Of a DNA stretch of 64,000 nt, positions 51,976-60,387 are shown piece after piece; position 1 is the stretch's first letter, and the number at the start of each line of letters is the position of its first letter. The DNA is taken from the NCBI RefSeq assembly GCF_019399895.1, contig NC_091871.1, forward strand, positions 124,001-188,000. The letters are read 5' to 3'. The stretch comes from Cardiocondyla obscurior. Lineage: Eukaryota > Arthropoda > Insecta > Hymenoptera > Formicidae. The translations under genes and the position numbers were made by a program. The notes beneath the pieces were generated by a model. It searched no databases. It had not been told where the DNA came from and saw nothing but the letters and a program-made list of their open reading frames with translations.

Positions 51976-53110
51976 TCAATTTATAATCAAACCCGCCTCG
52001 CGCAGTTCCTCGACGATCGACAGAATTTCGTTGTCGTGAGCGTTGTGACCGGCTCGACGCGAAGCATCCAGCAATCGAAGACGATCCACGAGCTCGTTAG
52101 GATCGTCCCAGTGCACGTAGTCGATCGTGTGATCGTTTAACGTCATGAGGCGAGGTAATCCTTTACCGGAGCTTTTTCTTCTCGATTTCCTGGCCGAATC
52201 GCCTGACAGCAGCGGTGCGATCACCTTCACGTACTTTGAGCCTCTGTTACCCATGACGCGACCGCTGTCGCTGAAATCTTTCTTATGCGCGTTCGTCGCT
52301 TCGAGTATGCTCTTGTAGTGACGTTTATCCGCCTCGGTGTAAGCGGTTTCATCGGGTACCTTCTTGAAAATCAACTCGTACAGACCTTCCGTACCGGGAT
52401 ATCTCTTACCAGCGACGATTATATCATCGTTTTTATGGTCGAATTCGACATGCTTGTTCCCGAGCATTACTTTGTTCGTGTCAAAGTATATACCGAAAAC
52501 GTCATCGATATTTATTCTTCTGTCACCGCTCGCCGCTTCCAGATACATCGTTGCCATCGATACGCCGCGGCGTCGATACGCCAGATCGCGGCGTCGATAC
52601 GCCGAACCGCGGCGTCGATGTGCGGGGCCGTGGCGTCGACGGAAGTTCGACGTTTTCGGTCGTAACGTACGAATCGACGGTCGTATCACTCAATGACGGA
52701 TTAGCTACGATCGTATCGCCTAACGTTGCCGACGACAACGAATCGTCAAACGTGACGTTTAAACGCCGTTCGGGTTTTGGTGTCGACCACAATCGTCGCT
52801 CCAGTTTCGGTGTCAATCGCTCCGATTTCGACTCCACCTTCGGTACCGCGATACCGGATTCCTCGACGGTCTCGACCATCCGCTTTAGAGGTTCGACGAT
52901 GGGCTTGAGGCGCTTCTCCGACGCGATGTCGGCGTCGATCGTGTCGGTCTTTATAGCTCGATGCTTCCTGCGAATCGCCTCGCTCGTCTTCTCGATCTCC
53001 CGCGTAATCTTTTCATGCTCGCGCGCGTCATGGTTGTCGTTTCTCCCCGTCATATCGATCGTATCGCGCGATCCGTTCTCGACGAAGCGTCTTCGACGAC
53101 TGATTGTCAC
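51976..53110 (-). CDS. Conserved Polinton protein of unknown function, split over two frames
   Basis: The N-terminal frame 53110-52523 (MTISRRRRFVEN) has a basic helix and the block SEKRLKPIVEPLKRMVETVE. It ends in Thr/Pro/Ser repeats (GVSTPR). The C-terminal frame 52689-51976 takes over within the repeat (about 52560-52640) and has YLEAASGDRRINIDDVFGIY, YPGTEGLYELIF, and WDDPNELVDRLRLL with HDNEILSIVEELREAG. From recall of insect Polintons these two parts form one protein of about 350-400 residues, a family I believe is sometimes named DUF8207. The frame change is in a short GC-rich tandem repeat prone to slippage. Role unknown; its position between integrase and ATPase is conserved in my memory of such elements. 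Confidence 0.6.
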
Positions 53111-53135
53111 GCGATATCATCAATCTGTTAAAAAA

Positions 53136-53846
53136 TCAACTCGACGGTACCGCAAACACGTCGAATCCTCGCCTGTATCGCCCGTTGTCGAGCGGACTGT
53201 CCTTGTCGATTACCGCGAAACCGTGATCATGTTGCCAGCATTCGCGACACAACGCACTGAACTCGTCGTACGACATGTCGGTGTTGACGTGATCGTTGTA
53301 CACGTGTTTCAGATTGGTTCCGTCCTGTTTGAACAGGATCAGCAGATTCGCGTTGTCGCGTATCAGATGCTTCGGTATCCTCGCGTACGACTGACACAGA
53401 TAGAAGCAGTCTACGTTCGAGTGACGACCCATCGCGAAGTATTCTCTCACGGCGTCTTGCTTGTCGCACGCGATATCGTCAAAGACGAAGATCGAATGCG
53501 GAAGCGCCTCGCTCGGCGGAACGACGTCGCTGTTGTTGGAGAACGTGAAATAGCCGATCTCTTCGATCGGCGTCAGCAGACTTTCCAAGTACTGATACTT
53601 GGGCTGCTGCAGCGACTTCGAGTACACGTACACGTTCTCGAAACGCAAACCGTGCGGACTCTCCAACAGACTGATCAGAACGTTCGTTTTGCCGCAGTTC
53701 GATGGGCCGCACACGATCGCGCGCACGGTGTTTGGCAGCATCTCACCATGTCTGCGTTTTTTCTCCCTCTCGAGACTGTCCATCAGTCGTAATCTGTCGT
53801 CGCAATTCGCGACGCGTATCGTCTGCGGTTGTCGCACGAACCGCAT
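53136..53846 (-). CDS. DNA-packaging ATPase (A32/FtsK-HerA type)
   Basis: 236 residues from the ATG at 53846 (MRFVRQPQTIRV). Walker A is GPSNCGKTN at 47-55 and Walker B is IFVFDDI at 120-126. A sensor-like CQSYARIPKHLIRDNAN region follows. Length and motifs match the genome-packaging ATPases of Polintons and related DNA viruses, which drive DNA into capsids. It shares a short divergent promoter with the plus-strand structural block. Confidence 0.9.
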   Translation of the reverse strand: MRFVRQPQTIRVANCDDRLRLMDSLEREKKRRHGEMLPNTVRAIVCGPSNCGKTNVLISLLESPHGLRFENVYVYSKSLQQPKYQYLESLLTPIEEIGYFTFSNNSDVVPPSEALPHSIFVFDDIACDKQDAVREYFAMGRHSNVDCFYLCQSYARIPKHLIRDNANLLILFKQDGTNLKHVYNDHVNTDMSYDEFSALCRECWQHDHGFAVIDKDSPLDNGRYRRGFDVFAVPSS

Positions 53847-53882
53847 CTCGTACCCGCTGTACGGAGACGATCACTCGCGCGC

Positions 53883-53892
53883 CTATTTATAG
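53883..53892. promoter_or_regulatory. Symmetric TATA element of a divergent promoter
   Basis: CTATTTATAG reads as CTATAAATAG on the minus strand, so it is a TATA box in both directions. It lies 37 bases from the ATPase start (53846) and 34 bases from the start of the plus gene (53926). The whole gap between the two genes is 79 bases. Confidence 0.6.
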
Positions 53893-53925
53893 TCGCGCGA
53901 CCCCGCGAATAGCTCATTAATCGAC

Positions 53926-54207
53926 ATGTATCTCGCGCTGAAACATCCCTTTGACGTGTTGAATTTGACCGCGGAACAGTTGAGCATCGTACCAAAAGCC
54001 GTTTTGCTGCACGTCTGCGGCGATTACGTTCATCACGTGTGGGACAAACTTCCCGTGCACTTGACGGAAGATCCGGAGGTTCGAACCTACCGCAGGTGCC
54101 TCGAGCATTACAATCAACCCTGGCAAGAAACGCACATCGACGGACCTGCTCCGTTAATCCGAGAGTGCGGCGAGTGTCAACGTCGTCTACCGCTTCATCG
54201 GAAGTAA
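53926..54207 (+). CDS. Small conserved Polinton protein
   Basis: 93 residues from an ATG (MYLALKHPFDVLNLTAEQL). An N-terminal helical part, possibly an F-box-like PxxVL/LP arrangement (weak), is followed by THIDGPAPLIRECGECQRRL with a CxxC pair. Its 3' end overlaps the upstream extension of the PLA2-protease frame (which is open from 54039) in a different frame. First gene of the plus-strand structural block. Function unknown. Confidence 0.55.
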   Translation: MYLALKHPFDVLNLTAEQLSIVPKAVLLHVCGDYVHHVWDKLPVHLTEDPEVRTYRRCLEHYNQPWQETHIDGPAPLIRECGECQRRLPLHRK

Positions 54208-55268
54208 AGTGCTGCGGCAAAGGTTTGTTGAATCGCGCGATAAACGCCCTCCCCTTCGAACTGCACATCCCCGGTTATCAATTTTGCGGGCCGGGAACTC
54301 GACTGAAGGAACGCATAGCGAGAGGCGATCGAGGCGTTAATCCGTTGGACGAAGCGTGTCGCGAGCACGACTTGGCGTACGCGCGAAGCAACGATCTCAC
54401 AGATAGACACGCAGCGGACAAAGAACTCGCCAAGAGAGCGGGAAAACGCGTTATAGCGAAAGATTCAGGCTTACGCGAGAGAGCCGCCGCAGCAGCCGTG
54501 TGGGCTGCGATGAAAGCTAAAACGAAAATTGGGATGGGTATGTCGACTAGAAAGAACAGGTTGAGGACTGTGAGAAACAGAACGATTACGAAGAGGAGAA
54601 GAAGAAGTACGATTCGCAAAAAACGCATGCTTCCAACAGCAAAACGCGGTGGCATGCTGCCGATCATTCCGATTCTCGGCGCAGTCGGATCACTTGTCGG
54701 TGGAGCCGCGAGTATAGCGAGAGCCGTAAACGAGAGAAAAGCTGCTCGCGCGGCAGCCGGTGGATCCGGCGTACATCTGGCCCCGTACAACGGTGGACGG
54801 GGTCTCTCTCTCAAGCCGTACAGGTACGGCAGAGGTATGACTGTTGCGAAGAGAGGAAGAAAAAAAAACGTCGAGCAGACGTTAAAAATGCCTTTGGGTG
54901 CGACTACAAACGTGCAGTTGAATCATCTGGCCAGACGTATGCGCGTTCCTTATTTCAGAGGCGTCTTTATGCGCGACACCCTACCTATGAGTGGTGCGCG
55001 TACAAACGAGAGCGGTATCGTGAACCTGGACAACGTGACGGGTCCGGGGACTCACTGGGTAGCGTACGCCAAAAGAGGAAATCGCGTCGCGTACTTTGAC
55101 GGCTTCGGTAATCTCCGACCGCCCATAGAATTGGTGAGATATCTCGGAGTCGACGTCTCGTCGATAGAATACAATCGACGATCCTATCAAACGTACGATC
55201 AGAGTATCTGTGGACAGCTGTGTCTGCGATTTTTAAGTACGATCGACGCGATTACGTTTAAAAACTGA
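54039..55268 (+). CDS. PLA2-domain capsid-associated protein fused to adenain-like cysteine protease
   Basis: The frame is open from 54039 (a GTG), and no in-frame ATG precedes the first domain, so the true start is unresolved. Counted from 54039: parvovirus VP1-type phospholipase A2 at residues 66-120 (GYQFCGPGTRL calcium loop, DEACREHDLAY catalytic HD), an Arg/Lys-rich region, a hydrophobic stretch (about 206-230), and a C-terminal adenain-like protease with H339 (GTHWVAY), D354 (YFDGFGN) and C391 (SICGQLC). PLA2 would breach endosomal membrane and the protease would mature the capsid. The arrangement resembles intact insect Polinton proteins as I remember them. Confidence 0.8.
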   Translation: MGQTSRALDGRSGGSNLPQVPRALQSTLARNAHRRTCSVNPRVRRVSTSSTASSEVKCCGKGLLNRAINALPFELHIPGYQFCGPGTRLKERIARGDRGVNPLDEACREHDLAYARSNDLTDRHAADKELAKRAGKRVIAKDSGLRERAAAAAVWAAMKAKTKIGMGMSTRKNRLRTVRNRTITKRRRRSTIRKKRMLPTAKRGGMLPIIPILGAVGSLVGGAASIARAVNERKAARAAAGGSGVHLAPYNGGRGLSLKPYRYGRGMTVAKRGRKKNVEQTLKMPLGATTNVQLNHLARRMRVPYFRGVFMRDTLPMSGARTNESGIVNLDNVTGPGTHWVAYAKRGNRVAYFDGFGNLRPPIELVRYLGVDVSSIEYNRRSYQTYDQSICGQLCLRFLSTIDAITFKN

Positions 55269-55304
55269 CGTCGCGACATACTTCGTCTCAGTATCGCTTC
55301 GAAC

Positions 55305-56057
55305 ATGTCGATCACGCTCACGTTAACCGGTAGGAGCAGCGTTCTCCATTCGAGCTACTCACCGGCGTTGGATTTCAGCGACGGTGATTACGAGCTCGGT
55401 CTCACGGACTTTGCGACTTACAACACCATACCGAACGTCGATTCTACAAACAATAAATTCTACTACGGCACGGACGGCAAGGAAATTACGATTCCCGAGG
55501 GATCGTATGAGATACAGGCAATAGACAAATTTTTGAAACATGCGATGCCGCGACAACGCGACACCGCCGATGGTAATCGTAATGAGAAGAGCGAGAAGAA
55601 CGATGATTTCTCGATAACGATTCGCGCAAACTTCAACACTATGAGAAGCGAGATCAAATCAGCGTACACGGTAAACTTTTCGAAACCAAACTCGTTGGGA
55701 CCGCTTCTCGGATTCTCGCCACACCGCGTACTGCAACCGCGAAAATGGCACGAGTCCGACTTACCGATCAATATAATCAACCTGAATATTATCCGCATCG
55801 AATGTAACGTAACCGCGGGAGCGTACTGCAACGGCGAACGCATGCACACGATTCACGAGTTTTCACCGAAAGTGCCACCAGGATATAAGATCACGGAAAC
55901 GCCCACGCAAGTCATTTACCTGCCGATCATCGTGCGATACGTTACGGATCTCACGATACGCGTCACCAACCAGAACGGTCGACCGCTCGACTTTCGCGGA
56001 GAGGAGATCACCGTCAGATTGCACGTGCGACAACAACAACGACGACCACAACGATAA
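55305..56057 (+). CDS. Minor capsid (penton) protein
   Basis: 250 residues from an ATG (MSITLTLTGRSSVLHSSYS). A short N-terminal strand region (LDFSDGDYELGLTDF) and a C-terminal jelly-roll-type end (RPLDFRGEEITVRLHVRQ) match the penton base homologue of Polintons. It lies between the protease and the major capsid gene, the usual order. It would form capsid vertices. Frame intact. Confidence 0.8.
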   Translation: MSITLTLTGRSSVLHSSYSPALDFSDGDYELGLTDFATYNTIPNVDSTNNKFYYGTDGKEITIPEGSYEIQAIDKFLKHAMPRQRDTADGNRNEKSEKNDDFSITIRANFNTMRSEIKSAYTVNFSKPNSLGPLLGFSPHRVLQPRKWHESDLPINIINLNIIRIECNVTAGAYCNGERMHTIHEFSPKVPPGYKITETPTQVIYLPIIVRYVTDLTIRVTNQNGRPLDFRGEEITVRLHVRQQQRRPQR

Positions 56058-56063
56058 CGTGGT

Positions 56064-56261
56064 ATGTTAATACCGAACAAAACGAGTCGCGTTACAACGA
56101 TCAGTTTCGGTGCTGGGACGATCCAACAGCCTGAACCGCAACAACAACATTTCGCTGTAAATAGCGTCGAAAGGATAGGAAGAAGAAAAAAAAGATTAAC
56201 CGAAACAAACGTTGAATTTCTGAGATCGCTCGGATTCGCTGTGCGAAATAACTTTATCTGA
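56064..56261 (+). CDS. Small basic protein between penton and hexon genes
   Basis: 65 residues from an ATG six bases after the penton stop (MLIPNKTSRVTTISFG), ending FLRSLGFAVRNNFI. It carries the Gln-rich QQPEPQQQH and the basic RIGRRKKR. Three bases separate it from the major capsid gene. No known domain. Tight packing in the structural block suggests a real virion or assembly protein. Confidence 0.5.
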   Translation: MLIPNKTSRVTTISFGAGTIQQPEPQQQHFAVNSVERIGRRKKRLTETNVEFLRSLGFAVRNNFI

Positions 56262-56264
56262 ACG

Positions 56265-57467
56265 ATGTCCGACATTTTGAATATCCGAGACGAACCGGTC
56301 TTCGACGATCGAATCGTCAAGATCGAGACTCACGCTTACAATCCGTTCGCCAATACGACGTTCGAACACAGCGATGAGATAAGAATACCGATACAACAGC
56401 AAGATCTGTACACGCTACCGCACGATAGTTTTCTCTACGTCGAGGGAAAATTAACGAAGGGCAAGGTGGTTGCGGGAGCTGACGTGACTCTCGGAGACAA
56501 CTGCATCGCCTTCATGTTCGACGAGATACGATACGAGCTCGACGGTGTGGAGATCGATCGTAACCGAAATGTCGGCATAACCAGCACGCTGAAAAATTAC
56601 GCGACTGTTTCGTCCAACAGGAGCGTGATTCTGCGGAACGCGGGATGGCTCAGTCCCACGATCAATGCAAACGGTTACTTCAATTTCTGCGTACCGCTCA
56701 ACATGCTGCTGGGATTTTGCGAGGACTATAGACGCGTCGTGATCAACGCTCGTCACGAATTGATTCTCATACGAGCGCGCAACGACAACAATTGCCTGGT
56801 GGGCAGTTCCGCGGTCGAGCCTAAGGTTGACTTGCTGAAAATACAATGGCGTATGCCTCACGTACTTTTAAACGAGGTAAAGAAATTGGCGATGTTGCGC
56901 ACCTTGGAGAGCGGTCGATTCGTCAGTATGGGATTTCGCTCATGGGATCTGTATGAGTTTCCGCTACTGCAACTCACGACCAAGCACTCGTGGGCCATCA
57001 AGACCGCCACGCAACTCGAGAAACCTCGATACGTCATCTTCGCTCTGCAGACAGGTCGAAAGAACATCATGTCCGAGGACAACAGTCGTTTCGACGACTG
57101 CAAACTGACCAACGTGAAGCTCTATCTCAACTCCGAGTGCTACCCGTACGACGATATGAACCTCGACTTTAGCAAACGTAGATACGCGATTCTCTACGAC
57201 GCGTACGCGCGTTTCTGCAAAGAATATTACGGCTACGAGTATCTCGAACCGAATCTCACCGTCACGTCGTTTCTGCTCAACGGTCCGTTCGTCATCATCG
57301 ACTGCTCGCGTCAAAACGAGTCGGTTAAAACCGCTACCGTGGACGTGAGATTAGAGTTTGAATGCAAGGACAATGTAGCGCCAAATACCACGGCTTACTG
57401 TCTCATCATACACGATCGTTTGGTTCAATACAATCCGTTGACCAACGTTGTACGTAAGATCACGTAG
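56265..57467 (+). CDS. Major capsid protein, double jelly-roll (hexon-like)
   Basis: 400 residues from an ATG (MSDILNIRDEPVFDDRIVK). Conserved blocks include IPIQQQDLYTLPHDSFLYV, FMFDEIRYELDGVEIDRNR, FNFCVPLNMLLGF, VIDCSRQNES and CLIIHDRLVQYNP. These correspond to the Polinton/adintovirus MCP, which forms trimeric capsomers of an icosahedral shell. Frame intact, following the penton gene as usual. Confidence 0.88.
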   Translation: MSDILNIRDEPVFDDRIVKIETHAYNPFANTTFEHSDEIRIPIQQQDLYTLPHDSFLYVEGKLTKGKVVAGADVTLGDNCIAFMFDEIRYELDGVEIDRNRNVGITSTLKNYATVSSNRSVILRNAGWLSPTINANGYFNFCVPLNMLLGFCEDYRRVVINARHELILIRARNDNNCLVGSSAVEPKVDLLKIQWRMPHVLLNEVKKLAMLRTLESGRFVSMGFRSWDLYEFPLLQLTTKHSWAIKTATQLEKPRYVIFALQTGRKNIMSEDNSRFDDCKLTNVKLYLNSECYPYDDMNLDFSKRRYAILYDAYARFCKEYYGYEYLEPNLTVTSFLLNGPFVIIDCSRQNESVKTATVDVRLEFECKDNVAPNTTAYCLIIHDRLVQYNPLTNVVRKIT

Positions 57468-57582
57468 AAATGATCTTCGACGTGTGTATGTAAAGCGGTG
57501 AATCGACGACCGTTGCGTATTCACTTCCATTCCGTCGTATGCGTAACGTCGATAGAGAGAGAGAGAGATTGTCATCGTCGTC

Positions 57583-57825
57583 ATGAAACCATCAAAGTAT
57601 CAACCGTCTTGTTGGTGCGATAACGCGAGTCGCATGAAGGAAGATAAAGGTACGCAAACGGATCCTAGATCGACGGATCACTTATTGAACAGAGGAATGA
57701 CGTATCGAGTGACACCCTCGGGAAACACAGTGGTTGATGCATTCACGCAAACGGATAAAAAGTCGCGAACCGAACGACTTCAGGAACGCGTGACGGATTT
57801 TGTCTCGAAGCATTTAAAAAAGTAA
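57583..57825 (+). CDS. Small protein with two TQT motifs
   Basis: 80 residues from an ATG (MKPSKYQPSCWCDNAS). Two TQT motifs, KGTQTD at 22-27 and AFTQTD at 53-58, match the LC8 dynein light chain binding consensus ([KR]-x-T-Q-T, perfect for the first). The C-terminus is a short amphipathic helix (RLQERVTDFVSKHLKK). Otherwise low complexity. LC8 binding is an inference from the motif. Confidence 0.5.
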   Translation: MKPSKYQPSCWCDNASRMKEDKGTQTDPRSTDHLLNRGMTYRVTPSGNTVVDAFTQTDKKSRTERLQERVTDFVSKHLKK

Positions 57826-57931
57826 TGCGATTTGGAAAGGAGGGGGAAATTAACAAGACCAATGAATTTGCTCGCGCGTATTCAGTATTGTAACTTCCTT
57901 CGATTGAGTCGCATCGTCAAACGTCATCATC

Positions 57932-58483
57932 ATGTCCACACCAACGTTCGTCGATCTGCAAGGTTATCCCATTGGACGACGTTTCGTCGTGAAGGAAGCA
58001 GCGGTGCTGCGAGGTGGTGCCGTTCTCGCGCATTACGTCTTTACGACTCCTATGTCGTGGGGTGCAGTATCGCGAGATGACAGACGTCTCGTTACCTGGC
58101 TGGTACGAAATCATCACGGTATAGCGTGGGAAGATGGGGACGTTCCATACAGTCGGGCTAAACGCCTGATCATCAGAGCCCTACAGAATGAGGAGGACTG
58201 CTACGATCACGCCATCGTATACGTTAAAGGACTAGAAAAACGCGATTGGCTGCAAGATATGCTTGAAGAGGATTACTACGGCGACGATTATGATGATATC
58301 AAATTCTACACAGACAATCTGATCGTCAGGAACATCGAAGAGGATTTTGAAAACATTGAATCGCTCAACGATTTGGACGATTCGAATACTTTCCGCTGTA
58401 GAAGACATTGCAAAAATTGCGCCGTACAAAATGTATTTAAATTGTACAATTGGTGGCGTAACCATCAAAATGATGACGTATAA
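57932..58483 (+). CDS. Conserved Polinton protein, possible RNase H-like nuclease fold
   Basis: 183 residues from an ATG (MSTPTFVDLQGYPIGRRFVV). The start FVDLQG followed by FVVKEAAVL, then HHGIAWEDGDVPY, VYVKGLEKRDWL and a C-terminal CRRHCKNCAVQNVFKLYNWW form a pattern I recall from arthropod and cnidarian proteins linked to such elements. The D in FVDLQG and later acidic residues would suit a DEDD-type exonuclease-like fold, but the active site is not clear to me. Cys/His at the C-terminus may bind zinc. Frame intact. Confidence 0.55.
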   Translation: MSTPTFVDLQGYPIGRRFVVKEAAVLRGGAVLAHYVFTTPMSWGAVSRDDRRLVTWLVRNHHGIAWEDGDVPYSRAKRLIIRALQNEEDCYDHAIVYVKGLEKRDWLQDMLEEDYYGDDYDDIKFYTDNLIVRNIEEDFENIESLNDLDDSNTFRCRRHCKNCAVQNVFKLYNWWRNHQNDDV

Positions 58484-58637
58484 TTTTGAATAAAAACTTT
58501 TTTTTGTATCACATACCTATACATGTACGTCTTTCGATTATTTTACCCTCTCCCCAATCACCCCTTCTCTTAATTACCCTCTCCAAAAATTTTCTAACTG
58601 CGTTTTATATTTCCCCACTCTATGCAAATTTTAATTA
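58484..58637 (+). other. Short spacer with poly(A) signal and promoter-like sequence
   Basis: AATAAA at about 58489 follows the previous stop by a few bases. A weak TTTTATATTT at about 58602 precedes the next start. No gene is seen. Confidence 0.4.
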
Positions 58638-59493
58638 ATGAAAGAGGGGATTTTTCGCAACCGTCCTCGACTCGAGGTACCCTCAGATCGTGCGATCAGT
58701 ACATTCTTCGCTTTGGCCGCAGCAACGACTTCCTCTACGACTACGACTACGACTGCGAATACGACGATGTATTACAACGAGAGAAACTGTTACGAAGTGC
58801 GTCGAAATGATTGCGGTGCTGAAGCCTCATCTAGCGAGAAAAAATTTAACGAGTAAGTTTTTTATTCTTATAAAATTAATTACTTCCAATTAATATATTT
58901 ATATTCATAATTGCGTTTATTTAATTTCCAGCATCTCGCCAAAACGATACGTGACGCGCTTACTCTGCCGGCGATACCCACTGACTCAAACGGGATACAA
59001 ATATCTTGAGATCGGCGTGAACGTTGGCACGCGTTGTTTTGCGGAAATCATCATAGGTGATAATCGAGGAGATGAATTAACCATGTCGCTCGACACCTGG
59101 AAAGAACTGTGCGAGCATCGATGGACAATTCTGAATATGCTTCACGATCGACCGAAGCAACCGTACGACGTTGCGAACATAGGTTCGCTCACAGTACGAA
59201 TTTGCCGCATGAACGAAATGAAACTTGTACGACTCGAATCGGTCGACACACGTATGGCCATGACCGAAGCTACGTTCACGCGAATGCTGGATTTCGATGA
59301 TTGCGTCTCTTTGACGTTCAACGTACTTAACAAAGTCCTACCGAAGATCGACGACAAATACGAGCGATTTTGCAAAATCGCTTCCGCATCGAGGAATCGC
59401 ACCGAGGCAGTGAGCGCTATACGCAGCAGCGATTCCTTCGACGAACAACAAATTGTAGATTGCGAACTACTTGCGCTTGTAATAAATGTATAA
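58638..59493 (+). CDS. Right-end Polinton protein, two exons, unknown function
   Basis: Exon 1 is 58638-58852 (MKEGIFRNRPRLEVPS), the intron 58853-58931 (GTAAGT to TTTCCAG), exon 2 58932-59493; about 258 residues. Exon 1 encodes a Thr/Ala-rich, Cys/Asn-containing leader. Exon 2 has YKYLEIGVNVGTRCFAEII, MSLDTWKELCEHRWTILNML, VRLESVDTRM and an acidic C-terminal end. The phase across the intron is consistent. The gene ends six bases before the right TIR. An alternative start in another frame at 58622 would not join to exon 2. Function not recognised. Confidence 0.55.
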
Positions 59494-59499
59494 AACTGT

Positions 59500-60381
59500 G
59501 TAATATATTTTAACGCATATTCATAAAATAAATATATAATTTTGTAATCGGCACGTATCATTTTTAATCGCTTCTATTCCATCCTTCATTTTATTATAAT
59601 TGTGAGTCCGCCCTCGTTCGTATGCAACATACGTATCTGAGTGAGAGAGAAACCAGATAATAAGGAGGAGCGATTAGCCGGGGGTGTACGTGCAGCGTCA
59701 CCCGCATTCGAATCGTATGAGCGTGTACTAAATTGTTTATAAACAATAGGCGGCGCGAACGGGTGCGAGCGAGTCGTAGTCGATGGTGACGAACGCGTGA
59801 ACGAGAGCGAGCGAGAGGGAACGATAGGCGGCGCGAACGGGTGCGAGCGAGTCGTAGTCGATGGTGACGAACGCGTGAACGAGAGCGAGCGAGAGGGAAC
59901 GATAGGCGGCGCGAACGGGTGCGAGCGAGACGGAACGATGGGCGCGCGATCCTTTGCGATCCGCCGCCGCCCCGCCGCTCGCCGCCGCCGACGCCATGCC
60001 TAAGACTCGCGTGATCACCCCAACACCCACCCCACCCCTTTACCCCTGTAAAAATAAGACACCCCCTTTCCCCTTTTGAAAAAATGCCAACCCTTTGAAA
60101 TTCGCGATGCCGCAGGAAAATACCGCGGCGCGATAACGCACTTATTTATTTTTAAAAATATCAAATTACGTAATTAAAATATCATATTACGTAATTAAAA
60201 TATCAAATTTCATAACTTTTATGTTATTGTTATATTTATAAACAATCGATTCCGAGAATCGCAGACAAAGGAGCGATTCCTGGAAAAACACCCCTCCCCG
60301 CGTGACGTCATTACCCCTCGCCATAGGTCACACGGACACACTAACACGAATTGGTCCAGAACCGGCCTATACCCATCTACT
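59500..60381 (-). repeat. Polinton right terminal inverted repeat
   Basis: About 882 bp, inverse of 34012-34896, ending CCTATACCCATCTACT at 60381, followed by TAGGCA. It includes the same 78-bp GC-rich unit in two and a half copies (about 59745-59935). Differences from the left copy are few and scattered (for example the CCATAG against CCTAGG stretch near 60321). Confidence 0.92.
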
Positions 60382-60387
60382 TAGGCA

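Larger units (their letters stand above)
34006..60387. mobile_element. Complete Maverick/Polinton (adintovirus-like) element with 6-bp TSD
   Basis: The terminal inverted repeats begin AGTAGATGGGTATAGG at 34012 and at 60381 (reverse). The target duplication TAGGCA is at 34006-34011 and 60382-60387. The element spans 34012-60381 (26,370 bp), or about 21.3 kb without the nested Gypsy element. It carries the hallmark set: type B DNA polymerase, chromodomain integrase, A32/FtsK-type ATPase, adenain-like protease, penton and hexon-like capsid proteins. Genes are arranged in opposed blocks: minus 37339-39187 and 50989-53846, plus 35927-36618, 44895-49472 and 53926-59493. Both structural ends and nearly all frames are intact, so this is a young or recently mobile copy. 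Confidence 0.95.
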
